From NCBI GenBank assembly GCA_963922935.1, contig CAWUKE010000005.1, positions 1 through 36,279 of the forward strand: a DNA stretch of 36,279 bases, in the 5' to 3' direction. The stretch comes from Litorimonas sp963922935 (GTDB taxonomy: Bacteria > Pseudomonadota > Alphaproteobacteria > Caulobacterales > Maricaulaceae). Each line of letters begins with the position of its first letter. Position 1 is the first letter of the stretch. The position numbers and the translations under genes were made by a program. This document shows, in pieces, positions 1-7,900 of this stretch. The notes under the pieces are model-generated. The model saw only the letters and a program-made list of their open reading frames with translations. It was not told the origin of the DNA and did not search any database.

Positions 1-1
1 C

Positions 2-322
2 ACGCTACTGTGCTGTGCGCTTCCCGCACTTCTCATCACGATTGGGGCGGGAGCCGTCATGGCGGGGCTGGTTTCGAATGTTCCGGGCTATGTCTGGCTC
101 ACAGAACGCAAGATCGAACTGTTCGTGATTGCGGGCGTCTTGCTCGCAGGGGCGATCTGGGCGCGTTGGGCGACCTGCAATGCGCCTTGTCCTGTTGATC
201 CAAAGCAAGCAAAGCTGTGTAGTCGAATGCGGACGATTGGCGGTGTCATCCTTTGGTTGGCGGTCGCGGCCTATCTAATCGGCGGCTTCTTTGCCTTCTT
301 CGCGGCAGAACTGCTGCTCTAA
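2..322 (+). CDS. Small MerT/MerC-like membrane protein, 5' end cut by window
   Basis: The reading frame is open from base 2, so the start lies outside the window; the internal ATG at 59 is unlikely to be the true start because coding-like sequence continues upstream of it. The visible 106 residues begin TLLCCALPALLITIGAG, a hydrophobic segment with a Cys-Cys pair like the one in the first helix of mercuric transport proteins. A second hydrophobic helix follows (around IELFVIAGVLLAGAIW), then a Cys-rich loop (TCNAPCPVDP, later LCSRM), then a third helix near the C-terminus. The Cys pair in a membrane helix suggests metal or thiol handling, but no MerA or MerR is visible, so transport of mercury is only a possibility. 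The family is seen as a small three-helix inner-membrane protein. It ends at TAA 320-322. It lies outside the candidate element and may be host backbone or part of another accessory segment. Confidence 0.6.
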   Translation, partial: TLLCCALPALLITIGAGAVMAGLVSNVPGYVWLTERKIELFVIAGVLLAGAIWARWATCNAPCPVDPKQAKLCSRMRTIGGVILWLAVAAYLIGGFFAFFAAELLL

Positions 323-600
323 ACCTTTGGGCGCTCCAAAAGTTGGGGCGTCCAATATTAGATCTCCAAGCGTCTTAAAATCGCCTCAAAACGGTCGCAG
401 GCATTCTTTACCGAAACTCCACTGTATGTAGACGTTTTAGAAGTCAGCAGCCAGAGAGTCAGAGAGGAGAGTTCGAAAAGCCGAGAGTATCAGGCTTGGA
501 GCATGGAGAACGATCTGGGCCGCAAAATGGGGAACAATTCTCTTGACGAAACAATCTAAACCATTGATATAAAAACGGTATTCGAAGGGAGTTTTTGACC

Positions 601-614
601 TCCCCGGTGCGCCA
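601..614 (+). repeat. Candidate attL: 14-bp direct repeat, left copy
   Basis: TCCCCGGTGCGCCA is found here and again, identical and in the same orientation, at 13429-13442. This copy lies 127 bp before the integrase start. The other lies just inside the point where a LacI gene is broken off. The pair would delimit an integrated element of about 12.8 kb with the integrase at one end, the usual layout for tyrosine-integrase islands. The GTGCGCCA end resembles tRNA 3' ends, which such integrases often target, but no intact tRNA is present. Confidence 0.5.
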
Positions 615-701
615 TAAACCAAGCTCATATTTTCGGTAAGTCGTTGCTTTCCTTAGGGAAATTAGCGTTGTCCTTAACGATCCTTCTCTGTCCTCTTCTA
701 T

Positions 702-734
702 TGGGGTCCAGATTGGAGTCCAAGCTGGGGTCCA
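702..734 (+). repeat. Three 12-bp-phased direct repeats before the integrase
   Basis: TGGGGTCCA (702), TGGAGTCCA (714) and TGGGGTCCA (726) start exactly 12 bp apart and end 7 bp before the integrase ATG at 742. Direct repeats in this place could be arm-type binding sites for the integrase or sites of an excisionase or repressor. This is inference from position and regular spacing. Confidence 0.5.
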
Positions 735-741
735 TAGAAAT

Positions 742-2115
742 ATGTCTATTCGCCGAAACCACTATCTCGAACAACGCGGCCACCGTTGGTACTATGTGCG
801 CCGCGTTCCAACCCAATAAAGAGCCATCGACAAGCGCCGCCGCGTGTAGGTTGCGGTGCTCACGGACTCGCTCACCATTGCCCGTGAACGCCGCGATGCG
901 CTGATGGATGCGGACGAGCACTATTGGGAAACCGCGCTCGCCAGGCACACAGATCATACTGTCGAGGAGTCGCCGGAAATGTGCCGCTATCGATCCGCCA
1001 AACGGCGGGCGCGTGCGATGGGCTTCGAGTTCAAACCGATGGCGAAGATAGCCGCGTTTGAGCCTGTTGAGACCATCGTCCGACGCGTCAAAGTGTTGGA
1101 TAAGCCGGACATAACCGAGCGCGATGCGGAGGCTGTGCTTGGCACCATTGAGCCGCCCAAGGACACGATCCGCGATGCGTTCAAGCTTTACTGCGACAAG
1201 CTGAGCGTGGGCGAGACAAGCCGCAAGTCGCCGGAGCAGATCGTGCGGTGGAAAGCGACCAAGGCGCGCGCTGTGGACCATTTCGTGGCCATATGCGGCA
1301 ATCTCAACATGGATGAGATCACGCGCAAGCATGGCCGCGACTTCTATGACTGGTGGGGTGAACGTTTGCGTCCTGGCAACGACGAGAGGAGAACCTATCG
1401 GCCCAATAGCGCCAATCGAGAGCTCGGAAATTTGCGCCAACTCTTTCGTGAATACTGGACCTATCAAGGCGATGAGGACCGTGAAAACCCATTCCGAAAG
1501 CTCCGGTTCAAGGACACGCCCGCCGAGCCGACGCCGCCTTTCCCAGATGATTGGGTGCGCTCAAAAGTTATCCAGCCGGACGCGCTGGAAGGGATAAACG
1601 AAGAAGTTCAGCTCATTGCCTACGCGCTGATCGAGACCGGGTGCAGGCCGAGCGAGATCGCCAATTTGCGACCAGAGAACATCGTTCTGGATGCCGACGT
1701 GCCGCATATCCGCATCCGGCCCACGTCGGAACGAGAGCTGAAATCCGTGTCCTCGCGGCGAGATATTCCGCTCATTGGTGTTTCACTGGAGGCCATGAAA
1801 CGCGCGCCAAACGGCTTTCCGCGCTATCGGGATCGCGGCAATTCATTGTCCGCTGCGCTGCTAAAGAGCTTCCATAATCGCGGCCTCATACCGACTGATA
1901 AGCATTGCATTTACAGTTTCCCCCATGCGTTTGAGAGCCGCATGCTTGAAGCTGGATTGGACTATGGATTGCGCTGTACGCTCATGGGCCACAAGAACAA
2001 TCGCCCGCAATATGGCGACGGCGGATCGCTCGCCTATCGACACGCAGAGCTATCGAAGATCGCCCATCCGGTGAGCCAAGCCTTCATTGAAAGCTTGCCG
2101 AGTCTGGACGGCTAG
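742..2115 (+). pseudogene. Decayed DUF6538-type tyrosine integrase
   Basis: Tyrosine recombinase (phage-integrase family) that would insert and excise the element. The N-terminus MSIRRNHYLEQRGHRW followed by YYVRRVPTQ is the DUF6538-type start of such integrases. It is cut in frame by TAA at 817-819 (codon 26) and TAG at 847-849 (codon 36), after which the same frame runs open to 2115. A GTG at 856 could start a shortened protein lacking this domain. The C-terminal catalytic half keeps Arg in TGCRPSEIA (codon ~302), LMGH, and the likely nucleophile Tyr in RPQYGDGG (codon ~424). In relatives the box II motif reads YSFRH or YSLRH; here it is YSFPH (CCC at 1921-1923), so the second catalytic Arg is replaced by Pro. 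With both lesions the enzyme is very probably inactive. The TAG could come from CAG by one C-to-T change. Confidence 0.85.
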
Positions 2116-2296
2116 CGCCGTCTTTCAGCAAGTCGTCGAGGAGCTTTTCGCGATCCTCAATGGCTCTCAGTTCGCGCTGTAGACGCTCCATGATTGGCCA
2201 AGACGCATCGCCAAATTTGCGAATGACGACGGCGAGCGTCGCCATAGCTTGCCGAATGTCATCAGTGGTCGCGGCGGCTTGTGAGGCTTCTGTCAT
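2084..2296 (-). CDS. Small hypothetical protein next to the integrase
   Basis: A 70-residue acidic, mostly helical protein (MTEASQAAATTDDIRQAMAT, later PIMERLQRELRAIEDREKL). It probably forms a short coiled coil in the second half. It runs convergently to the integrase, and the two 3' ends overlap by 32 bp. Small proteins with a similar look are, from memory, frequent directly behind DUF6538-type integrases in alphaproteobacteria, so it may belong to the element's recombination module. It lacks the HTH expected of an excisionase, and no function is known to me. No good ribosome-binding site precedes the ATG at 2296. The call rests on codon plausibility and context. Confidence 0.5.
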   Translation of the reverse strand: MTEASQAAATTDDIRQAMATLAVVIRKFGDASWPIMERLQRELRAIEDREKLLDDLLKDGASRPDSASFQ

Positions 2297-2415
2297 GGCG
2301 CAAACCTATCACGCCAGGCTATTTCAGCGCTAGCGAAGCGTTACAGGTGGAAAGAGGGCGGATGAGGAAACGGGGCTGGGCACGGGTGAAGGCGTGGAAG
2401 GCAAGATAAAAGGGG

Positions 2416-2537
2416 GTGTCGACACCCAAGGGCTAAGCCCCTTCTGCACATCGGTTTTTTGTGTCGACACCCGAATTTGGGTGTCGACACGTTTCTTGCG
2501 TTTTCTCAGGTGTCCCTGGGCGAAACGGTGTCGACAC
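2416..2537. promoter_or_regulatory. Four copies of palindrome GTGTCGACAC
   Basis: The perfect 10-bp palindrome GTGTCGACAC occurs at 2416-2425, 2461-2470, 2481-2490 and 2528-2537 (start-to-start 45, 20 and 47 bp). The middle two form a larger near-palindrome: a 12-bp inverted repeat GTGTCGACACCC around GAATTT. The first copy extends to GGGTGTCGACACCC and the last to GGTGTCGACACC. I know of no named operator with this sequence. A dimeric repressor or a partition/initiator protein could bind it. No dedicated DNA-binding regulator gene is visible in the element other than the winged helix of Fic. Confidence 0.6.
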
Positions 2538-2731
2538 CTAAGCCGAACCCTCTTGGGGCTTCTTGCATCCTTGCTCTGGCTATTGACAGCGATGGCCTTG
2601 ATATGGCGCGAAAATTAGTTGCGCAGCTTCACCTCACTTCGTGCGCAATCCGTATTGCATTGTGCACGTTTCAGCGGTTTCGTGCGTTGTCGGAGTCGTT
2701 CGTTAGGTCGCTAAGTTTTCTTGGCGACAGC

Positions 2732-2767
2732 CCTTAAGAAAAGATTCGGCTATTTCTTTTCTTAAGG
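2732..2767. repeat. 13-bp perfect inverted repeat, 10-nt loop
   Basis: CCTTAAGAAAAGA (2732-2744) and TCTTTTCTTAAGG (2755-2767) are exact reverse complements around a 10-nt loop. The AT-rich stem is not followed by a U-run, so it is not a classical terminator in either orientation. It lies 55 bp before the Fic start and may be an operator, an attenuator or an RNA structure in the leader. Confidence 0.5.
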
Positions 2768-2800
2768 CTCGGTTTTCAACCCAGATACATGGCAGATGAC

Positions 2801-2841
2801 AAATGGGTATAATTGGGTATAAATGGGTATGGATTATACCC
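2801..2841 (+). promoter_or_regulatory. Three tandem 10-bp repeats overlapping the fic start
   Basis: AAATGGGTAT, AATTGGGTAT and AAATGGGTAT stand directly end to end (2801-2830), about one helical turn each. The third contains the ATG at 2823. An inverted ATACCC at 2836-2841 faces GGGTAT at 2825-2830 with a 5-nt spacer. Because the repeats cover the translation start and the encoded protein ends in a winged helix, autoregulation by Fic is a natural inference. No Shine-Dalgarno sequence is visible, and in-frame ATGs at 2823 and 2829 compete. Confidence 0.55.
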
Positions 2842-3884
2842 GATTGGATATCCGTTTAGGCCAAGACCTCGTCAAACTCGTCGCCGAAGTGGACGAGTTC
2901 AAAGGGCGTTGGGACGCGCTCAAAACGCTCGCGCCAGATCGCCTGCAAAGTCTGCGCAAGGTCGCGACGATTGAGAGTATCGGATCGTCCACCCGGATCG
3001 AGGGCGCGAAGCTCACGGACGCGCAAGTCGAAACGCTTCTCACCAACCTCAAAACGCAGAGCTTCCAGACCCGCGACGAGCAGGAGGTGGCGGGCTATGC
3101 CGAGGCGATGGATTTGGTCTTCCAAGCGTGGGAAGAGATGGCGGTCACCGAAAACCACATCCGGCAACTTCACAAGACACTCTTGCGCCACAGCACGAAG
3201 GACGAGCGGCACAGAGGCGGATACAAGACGCTTGACAATCATGTGGTCGCGTTCGGGCCGGACGGCGAAGAGCTAGGCGTCGTCTTCGCGACGACCTCGC
3301 CCTTCGAGACGCCACGCGAGATGGAAGAGCTAGTGGCCTGGACGCAGAAAGCGATCCGCGAAGAAGCGCTCCACCCGCTCCTGATCATCGCCGTCTTCAT
3401 CGTGCAGTTTCTGGCGATCCACCCGTTTCAAGACGGCAATGGTCGCCTATCGCGTGTGCTCACCACACTCATGCTCTTGCGCGCAGGATATGCCTATGTC
3501 CCCTACGCCTCGCTTGAGAGCGTTGTGGAGGAAGATAAGGGGCAATATTACAACGCACTCCGCCGGACACAGAAAACACTCGCAGATGAGCCGGATTGGG
3601 AGCCGTGGATTGGATTTTTTCTTCGCGCTTTGAAGAAGCAGGCTACAATTCTTGCAGCGCGGATTGAGAGCGAAGGAGAGATCACTCAAGCGCACGAAGG
3701 CATGCCCCCTTTATCGCGCGAAGTGCTGGCCTTGTTTGAAGAAACAGAACGCCTGTCAATGGCGCAAATTGTGGAGCAAACGGGCGCGAACCGAAACACG
3801 CTCAAAGTCCGGTTGCGGGAGCTCGTTAAATCGAGCGAGTTGCGCCTTGTTGGAAAAGGTCGTGGGGCGTTCTACACGAAATAG
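2823..3884 (+). CDS. Fic family protein with N-terminal inhibitory motif and C-terminal winged helix
   Basis: A 353-residue probable AMP-transferase or related Fic enzyme, acting in the cytoplasm. The active-site motif is intact: HPFQDGNGRLSR at residues ~200-211, matching HPFx(D/E)GNGRxxR with the catalytic His. An inhibitory helix motif (S/T)xxxE(G/N) occurs upstream as STRIEG (residues 56-61), so this is a class II Fic in which Glu60 should block ATP in the resting state. The last ~65 residues (LSREVLALFEE, then LSMAQIVEQTGANRNTLKVR) look like a winged HTH, as in many Fic proteins of this length. It is the first gene of the helicase-DUF4391-mod-res group, 47 bp ahead of the helicase. It may be a regulator or abortive-infection arm of that system, or a passenger toxin-like gene. 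The target protein cannot be read from sequence. Start chosen at ATG 2823; ATG 2829 is equally possible. Confidence 0.88.
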   Translation: MGMDYTRLDIRLGQDLVKLVAEVDEFKGRWDALKTLAPDRLQSLRKVATIESIGSSTRIEGAKLTDAQVETLLTNLKTQSFQTRDEQEVAGYAEAMDLVFQAWEEMAVTENHIRQLHKTLLRHSTKDERHRGGYKTLDNHVVAFGPDGEELGVVFATTSPFETPREMEELVAWTQKAIREEALHPLLIIAVFIVQFLAIHPFQDGNGRLSRVLTTLMLLRAGYAYVPYASLESVVEEDKGQYYNALRRTQKTLADEPDWEPWIGFFLRALKKQATILAARIESEGEITQAHEGMPPLSREVLALFEETERLSMAQIVEQTGANRNTLKVRLRELVKSSELRLVGKGRGAFYTK

Positions 3885-3931
3885 GAATAATTCACGGCTA
3901 CTAGTTCAAGTGATGGTGAAGAGGAAAATGA

Positions 3932-6900
3932 GTGAAACAACTTGATAACATTCAGGAACTGTTGGGAGATGATCTTAAGTCGAAACTTGCCAGTAAAGTG
4001 CATGTTCGCCTCGCCGCTGCAGCTTTTTCTATATATGCGTTCGATGCACTTTCCGAAGCCTTAGAAAAGGTTGAGCGTCTCGACTTTCTGTTTACTCAAG
4101 ATGTTTTTGATCCAGAGTCCCAAGTTGGCAAAATGTCACGTGAAACTCGGCAATATACAATCCCGCCAGTACGTCTCTCCGCTGCATTAGCTGGCACTCC
4201 ATTTGAAATCGTCTTGAAGAATAAGCTTACCCAGAAAGCGGTTGCTAAAGATTGTGCGGATTGGGTTCGTCGCAAGGCGCGTTTTTTAGTGAATGCGACT
4301 GGGAAGCGCGCACAACCCATGATCACTCTCGAACGAGGGGATGAGCTTTCTGCCTATATTGGTGTTGAGGAATTTACAGCCCCAGCTTTGGGGTACCAGC
4401 CTGGTAATGCACTTTCCAATGTTGTCACGCGTATGGATGGGGCATCTGCAGAAGGCCTTGTTGCTTTGATGACAAGCCTGCTCGAAACGGGTGACTTTCG
4501 GGATGTTACACAAGACCTATTAGACCACATTGAGCGCATTTATGCGGAGAACGCGCCAGAAGCACTTTATTTCACCCTCATACATTCACTGTTCACCGCT
4601 TTCCTTGACGACATATCTTTAGAGACAATGCCCGATGAACGCGTCGGGCATGAGGACAGTGTCATATGGCAATCCATGTATCCGTTTCAAAAGGATGCAG
4701 CGGTCGGAATTATCAATAAACTCAATCGCTATCGTGGTTGCATTCTCGCAGACAGTGTCGGCCTTGGTAAGACCTTTACGGCGCTCGGTGTGATCAAGTA
4801 TTTTGAAGAGCGAAATCGAGACGTTCTTGTTCTATGTCCCAAACGCTTAGCCGAAAATTGGAAGACTTACATACAGCCCTACAAGACCAATATTCTCGCA
4901 GATGACAGGCTTCGCTATACAGTTCTTAATCACACCGATTTGCAGCGAGAAAGAGGTGAGAGCCACGGTCTCGATCTATCTCTCGTGAATTGGGAAAACT
5001 TCGACCTTGTTGTGATTGATGAAAGCCACAACTTCCGCAATCAAAGCGCGGCCGACGAAGGCGAGGGGCCAACGCGATATCAAGCGTTACTGGAAAATGT
5101 CATCCGGTCCGGTGTGAAAACCAAGGTGTTGATGTTGTCAGCGACGCCCGTCAACAATCGGTTCGCAGATCTACGTAATCAACTTAACTTGGCTTATGAG
5201 GGACAGCTATCTGATCTGTCGCGCGATCTCGATATCGGGCGAAATGTCGAAGACATTTTCAATCGCGCTCAGAAAGCCTTTAATGCGTGGGCAGAGCGCC
5301 CCATGGAAAGCCGCACAGCCGAAGCATTATTGAACAGTCTCGATATCGATTTCTTCACAGTCCTGGACAGCGTTACAATCGCTCGCTCGCGAAAGCACAT
5401 CACCACCTATTACGATACATCCGAACTCGGTCCTTTTCCGGAACGTCAGACCCCGGAGTCACACCGCCCACCCTTGACGGACCGAAAGGATGTCATGGGG
5501 TTTGACGCTATCTATGCCGAACTCTCACAGCTGGAGCTGGCCATCTACACACCTCTCAAATTTGTGTTCGATAGCCGACGTCAGAAATATGCAGAGCGCT
5601 ATGACACGAAGCTTGCAGAGGGAGTTGGCTTCGAGCAGGTACAACGCGAGGACTCGTTAAAAGGCCTCATGCGCATCAACCTGCTCAAACGGTTGGAGAG
5701 TTCGGTCCATGCGTTTCGCCTGACGCTTAAGGGGCTGGCCGCAAACTACCACGCTGCCCTGTCTGCAATGGATAGCTTCGAAGCGCATGGGGGCGGAGCA
5801 TGGGCGGATGCTGATCTGATCGCAGGCGAAGACGGGGAAGACATGATCGGCGGCAAGGTTAAAGTCGACCTCGCTGATGTCGATATCCCGACCTACAAGC
5901 GCGTGCTGAGCAATGATCTCGCTCTGATCGATGGTCTTCTAGAGGAAATGTCCAAGGTAACGCCGGATCATGACGCGAAGCTCCAGCACCTCATCCGCCG
6001 GGTTCGTGATAAGGCTGCCAACCCGCTCAATACTGGCAATCGCAAAATCCTCATCTTCAGTGCGTTCGCAGACACGGCGAATTATCTGTTCGACAATCTC
6101 GCGCCTGCCTTGAAACTCGATCGTCTCGACCTTGCCGTTGTGACGGGCGGTTCAGGCAATCCGCGCAATTCTACGCCTGAGGGCCGCGACTTTCAGAGTA
6201 CGCTCACGCTGTTCTCTCCAATCTCAAAATCCAAACACCTGACCCCTTTGGCCGAAGCTGACGAGTTGGACGTTTTGATTGGAACAGATTGCATTAGTGA
6301 AGGCCAGAACCTGCAGGACTGCGATACGGTCGTGAATTACGACATTCACTGGAACCCAACCCGTATCATCCAGCGCTTTGGCCGTGTGGACCGGATCGGC
6401 TCGCCCAACGCCAAAATACAACTCATCAATTATTGGCCGGACATCAATCTGGACGAATACATCAATTTGAAAGAGCGGGTCGAGAACCGCATGGTCGCCG
6501 CCGATATGAGCGCGACAGGCGATGATAATCTTCTCAAGGCTGATGATCCAGATGCGGAGTACCGTAAGTCCCAATTGGAAGCCTTGATGAGCGCTGACTT
6601 GGAGCCATCCGGCCCGGCAAAAGGGCTGTCCATCGCCGATCTGGGGCTGAATGAGTTTCGCATGGACCTTGCAAGTTTTGTCAAGAAGGCAACCTATAAG
6701 CCAAACGCACCGACCGGATTGCACACGGTTGTCGCCGCCAATCCGGTGGCGGGCCTCAAGCCCGGCGTCATTTTCGCGCTTCGCAATATCAAGGCAGACG
6801 ACACCCTGCGGAATGGTAACCGACTGCATCCCTACTATCTGGCTTATGTGGATATGGACGGGCAGCCCGTCGTGCCGCACACAGAGCCAAAGCGTATCCT

Positions 6901-7165
6901 CGATATGGTCCGAATGGCGGCCAAGGGGCGGACCGAACCAATCCATGAGCTTTGCGATCCATTCAATAAAGAGACGAAGGATGGCCGGGAGATGGACCGC
7001 TACTCTGATCTTCTCTCTGCCGCGATCGACGCAATGGCCGCCCGGGAAAAGGGCCGCGCCTTGGACAGCCTGTTCACGCCGGGTGCAGCGAGTCTCGCGT
7101 CCGACGGCATGGGCGGGCTGGACGATTTTGAATTGCTCTGTTTCTTTGTTGTGCGCGACGCATGA
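3932..7165 (+). CDS. SNF2-type helicase with degenerate PLD-like N-terminus
   Basis: A 1,077-residue superfamily 2 ATPase. GTG start at 3932 is supported by AGGA 6 nt upstream. Residues ~25-170 resemble the phospholipase-D-like N-terminal domain found in related defence helicases (FSIYAFDALSEALEKVERLD; later a stretch ending SAYIGVEEFTAPALGY). The expected HxK of an active PLD nuclease is not visible, so this domain is probably a non-catalytic binding module. The motor motifs are clear: Walker A ADSVGLGKT (~273-281), DESH Walker B (~363), SATP motif III (~403) and QRFGRVDRIG motif VI (~814-823). The C-terminal ~200 residues are not assignable. It overlaps the DUF4391 gene by 4 bp (ATGA), so the two are translationally coupled. 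Role inferred: DNA translocase or remodeller serving the adjacent Mod-Res pair. Confidence 0.88.
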   Translation: MKQLDNIQELLGDDLKSKLASKVHVRLAAAAFSIYAFDALSEALEKVERLDFLFTQDVFDPESQVGKMSRETRQYTIPPVRLSAALAGTPFEIVLKNKLTQKAVAKDCADWVRRKARFLVNATGKRAQPMITLERGDELSAYIGVEEFTAPALGYQPGNALSNVVTRMDGASAEGLVALMTSLLETGDFRDVTQDLLDHIERIYAENAPEALYFTLIHSLFTAFLDDISLETMPDERVGHEDSVIWQSMYPFQKDAAVGIINKLNRYRGCILADSVGLGKTFTALGVIKYFEERNRDVLVLCPKRLAENWKTYIQPYKTNILADDRLRYTVLNHTDLQRERGESHGLDLSLVNWENFDLVVIDESHNFRNQSAADEGEGPTRYQALLENVIRSGVKTKVLMLSATPVNNRFADLRNQLNLAYEGQLSDLSRDLDIGRNVEDIFNRAQKAFNAWAERPMESRTAEALLNSLDIDFFTVLDSVTIARSRKHITTYYDTSELGPFPERQTPESHRPPLTDRKDVMGFDAIYAELSQLELAIYTPLKFVFDSRRQKYAERYDTKLAEGVGFEQVQREDSLKGLMRINLLKRLESSVHAFRLTLKGLAANYHAALSAMDSFEAHGGGAWADADLIAGEDGEDMIGGKVKVDLADVDIPTYKRVLSNDLALIDGLLEEMSKVTPDHDAKLQHLIRRVRDKAANPLNTGNRKILIFSAFADTANYLFDNLAPALKLDRLDLAVVTGGSGNPRNSTPEGRDFQSTLTLFSPISKSKHLTPLAEADELDVLIGTDCISEGQNLQDCDTVVNYDIHWNPTRIIQRFGRVDRIGSPNAKIQLINYWPDINLDEYINLKERVENRMVAADMSATGDDNLLKADDPDAEYRKSQLEALMSADLEPSGPAKGLSIADLGLNEFRMDLASFVKKATYKPNAPTGLHTVVAANPVAGLKPGVIFALRNIKADDTLRNGNRLHPYYLAYVDMDGQPVVPHTEPKRILDMVRMAAKGRTEPIHELCDPFNKETKDGREMDRYSDLLSAAIDAMAAREKGRALDSLFTPGAASLASDGMGGLDDFELLCFFVVRDA

Positions 7166-7842
7166 CGCTTTTCCGCTGGCCCGACCGTGCGGCGCAAAAA
7201 CAGCGCCTGTCAAAGGACCAGATTCTCACGCGAGCCAAAATAGCGGGAGTGCGGGTCAGTCCAAAAGCGCGAGCAGAATTGAACAATAGCGTCGCGAGAG
7301 TCGACATTACGTACCTTCTGAATCCGCAGACGACGAACCTGCCGACCCATGGCCCCGTTAAAGACATTTTGATCCTATCGGTGACCCTGAAGACGGATAT
7401 CGTACCGGAAACACTTATCCATCTCATTGACCGGACTTTGCCGCGCGCGACCCTGTTCGAGTGTATCAGACCGGACGGCCAAGGGCGCACAATTTGCGCC
7501 TATAAGCGCCCCTCTGACGCTGACACGCAACGCTGGGTCAGCGAGGGGGAACTCATCCAAAGTGAGTGGACCGACGGGACGGAGAAACGGCCCCTACCGC
7601 AGGCTTTGCATCTGGCGGGTCTCTATGAAGCGCTCATCCAGAGCTTGCTCCCTCACTCGCGCCGAAAAGAAGAAAGCCTCTCGGAGCTCATGGCGCGAAT
7701 GGCGAAAATAGCGACTCTTGAGAAACGTATTGCGACCCTCGAGCGCCAAGTTGCACGGGAGCGCCAGCCCAATCGCCGCGTGGAGGCGAACGAGGCATTG
7801 AAAGAGGCGCAAACACAGTGGCAATCCCTGATTGCGCCTTGA
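7162..7842 (+). CDS. DUF4391 domain protein
   Basis: A 226-residue protein matching the general plan of DUF4391: an N-terminal FRWPDRAAQKQRLSKDQIL segment, a conserved centre (LILSVTLKTD, then HLIDRTLPRATLFE), then ALHLAGLYEALIQSLLP, and a C-terminal charged coiled coil (ATLEKRIATLERQVARERQ, then NRRVEANEALKEAQ). DUF4391 has no established biochemical function. Its genes are regularly found between a helicase and a type III-like methyltransferase, exactly as here. The start codon overlaps the helicase stop, and the next gene follows after 58 bp with its own strong AGGGGG ribosome-binding site. I infer a structural or bridging subunit: the coiled coil suggests oligomerisation or binding to the helicase or Mod. 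No catalytic motif is evident. Confidence 0.8.
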   Translation: MTLFRWPDRAAQKQRLSKDQILTRAKIAGVRVSPKARAELNNSVARVDITYLLNPQTTNLPTHGPVKDILILSVTLKTDIVPETLIHLIDRTLPRATLFECIRPDGQGRTICAYKRPSDADTQRWVSEGELIQSEWTDGTEKRPLPQALHLAGLYEALIQSLLPHSRRKEESLSELMARMAKIATLEKRIATLERQVARERQPNRRVEANEALKEAQTQWQSLIAP

Positions 7843-7900
7843 ACAGGCTTTAAACTCTTTATAACGCGGACGAGGCGGGAGTGTCGTAGGGGGAAACTGG

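Larger units (their letters stand above)
323..741. other. Intergenic region with left candidate attachment site
   Basis: No gene is supported here. The only long minus-strand frame (437-628) has no recognisable protein. The stretch holds the left copy of the 14-bp direct repeat (601-614) and the 12-bp-spaced repeats just before the integrase (702-734). The sequence at 587-614 faintly resembles the T-arm and acceptor end of a tRNA (GGGAG stem, 7-nt loop, CCTCC, then CCGGTGC-G-CCA). The T-loop lacks the TTCRA consensus and no tRNA body is found upstream, so at most it is a remnant. Confidence 0.5.
2297..2822. other. Non-coding control region between integrase module and Fic operon
   Basis: About 526 bp with no convincing gene; the overlapping plus-strand frames at 2394-2618 and 2459-2737 look like no protein I know. 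It contains four palindromes GTGTCGACAC (2416-2537), a 13-bp stem hairpin (2732-2767) and three tandem 10-bp repeats running into the Fic start (2801-2830). So dense a set of palindromes and repeats ahead of one operon suggests its regulatory region. A replication, partition or transfer site of the element is an alternative. Confidence 0.6.

Noticed and set aside
587..614. tRNA gene end at the left repeat
   Set aside because: Acceptor-like CCGGTGC-G-CCA is present, but there is no matching 5' strand, D-arm or anticodon arm, and the T-loop is TTTTTGA.
437..628. 63-codon minus-strand frame through the left repeat
   Set aside because: No start signal or similarity; it runs through the candidate attachment site.
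668..677. TTGTCCTTAA matching half of the palindrome at 13650
   Set aside because: A 10-bp match is expected by chance in 36 kb, and it does not extend.
625..1467. 280-codon minus-strand frame across the integrase
   Set aside because: Lies antisense to the integrase coding frame, whose conserved motifs are clear; no protein similarity recognised.
2416..2537. parS centromere of the ParB type
   Set aside because: GTGTCGACAC does not match the usual TGTTTCACGTGAAACA-type consensus, and no parAB genes are in the element.
2394..2737. Two overlapping plus-strand frames in the control region
   Set aside because: They are formed by the palindromic repeats and carry no recognisable protein features.
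6224..7213. 329-codon minus-strand frame over the helicase end
   Set aside because: Antisense shadow of the helicase gene; sequence has no family character.
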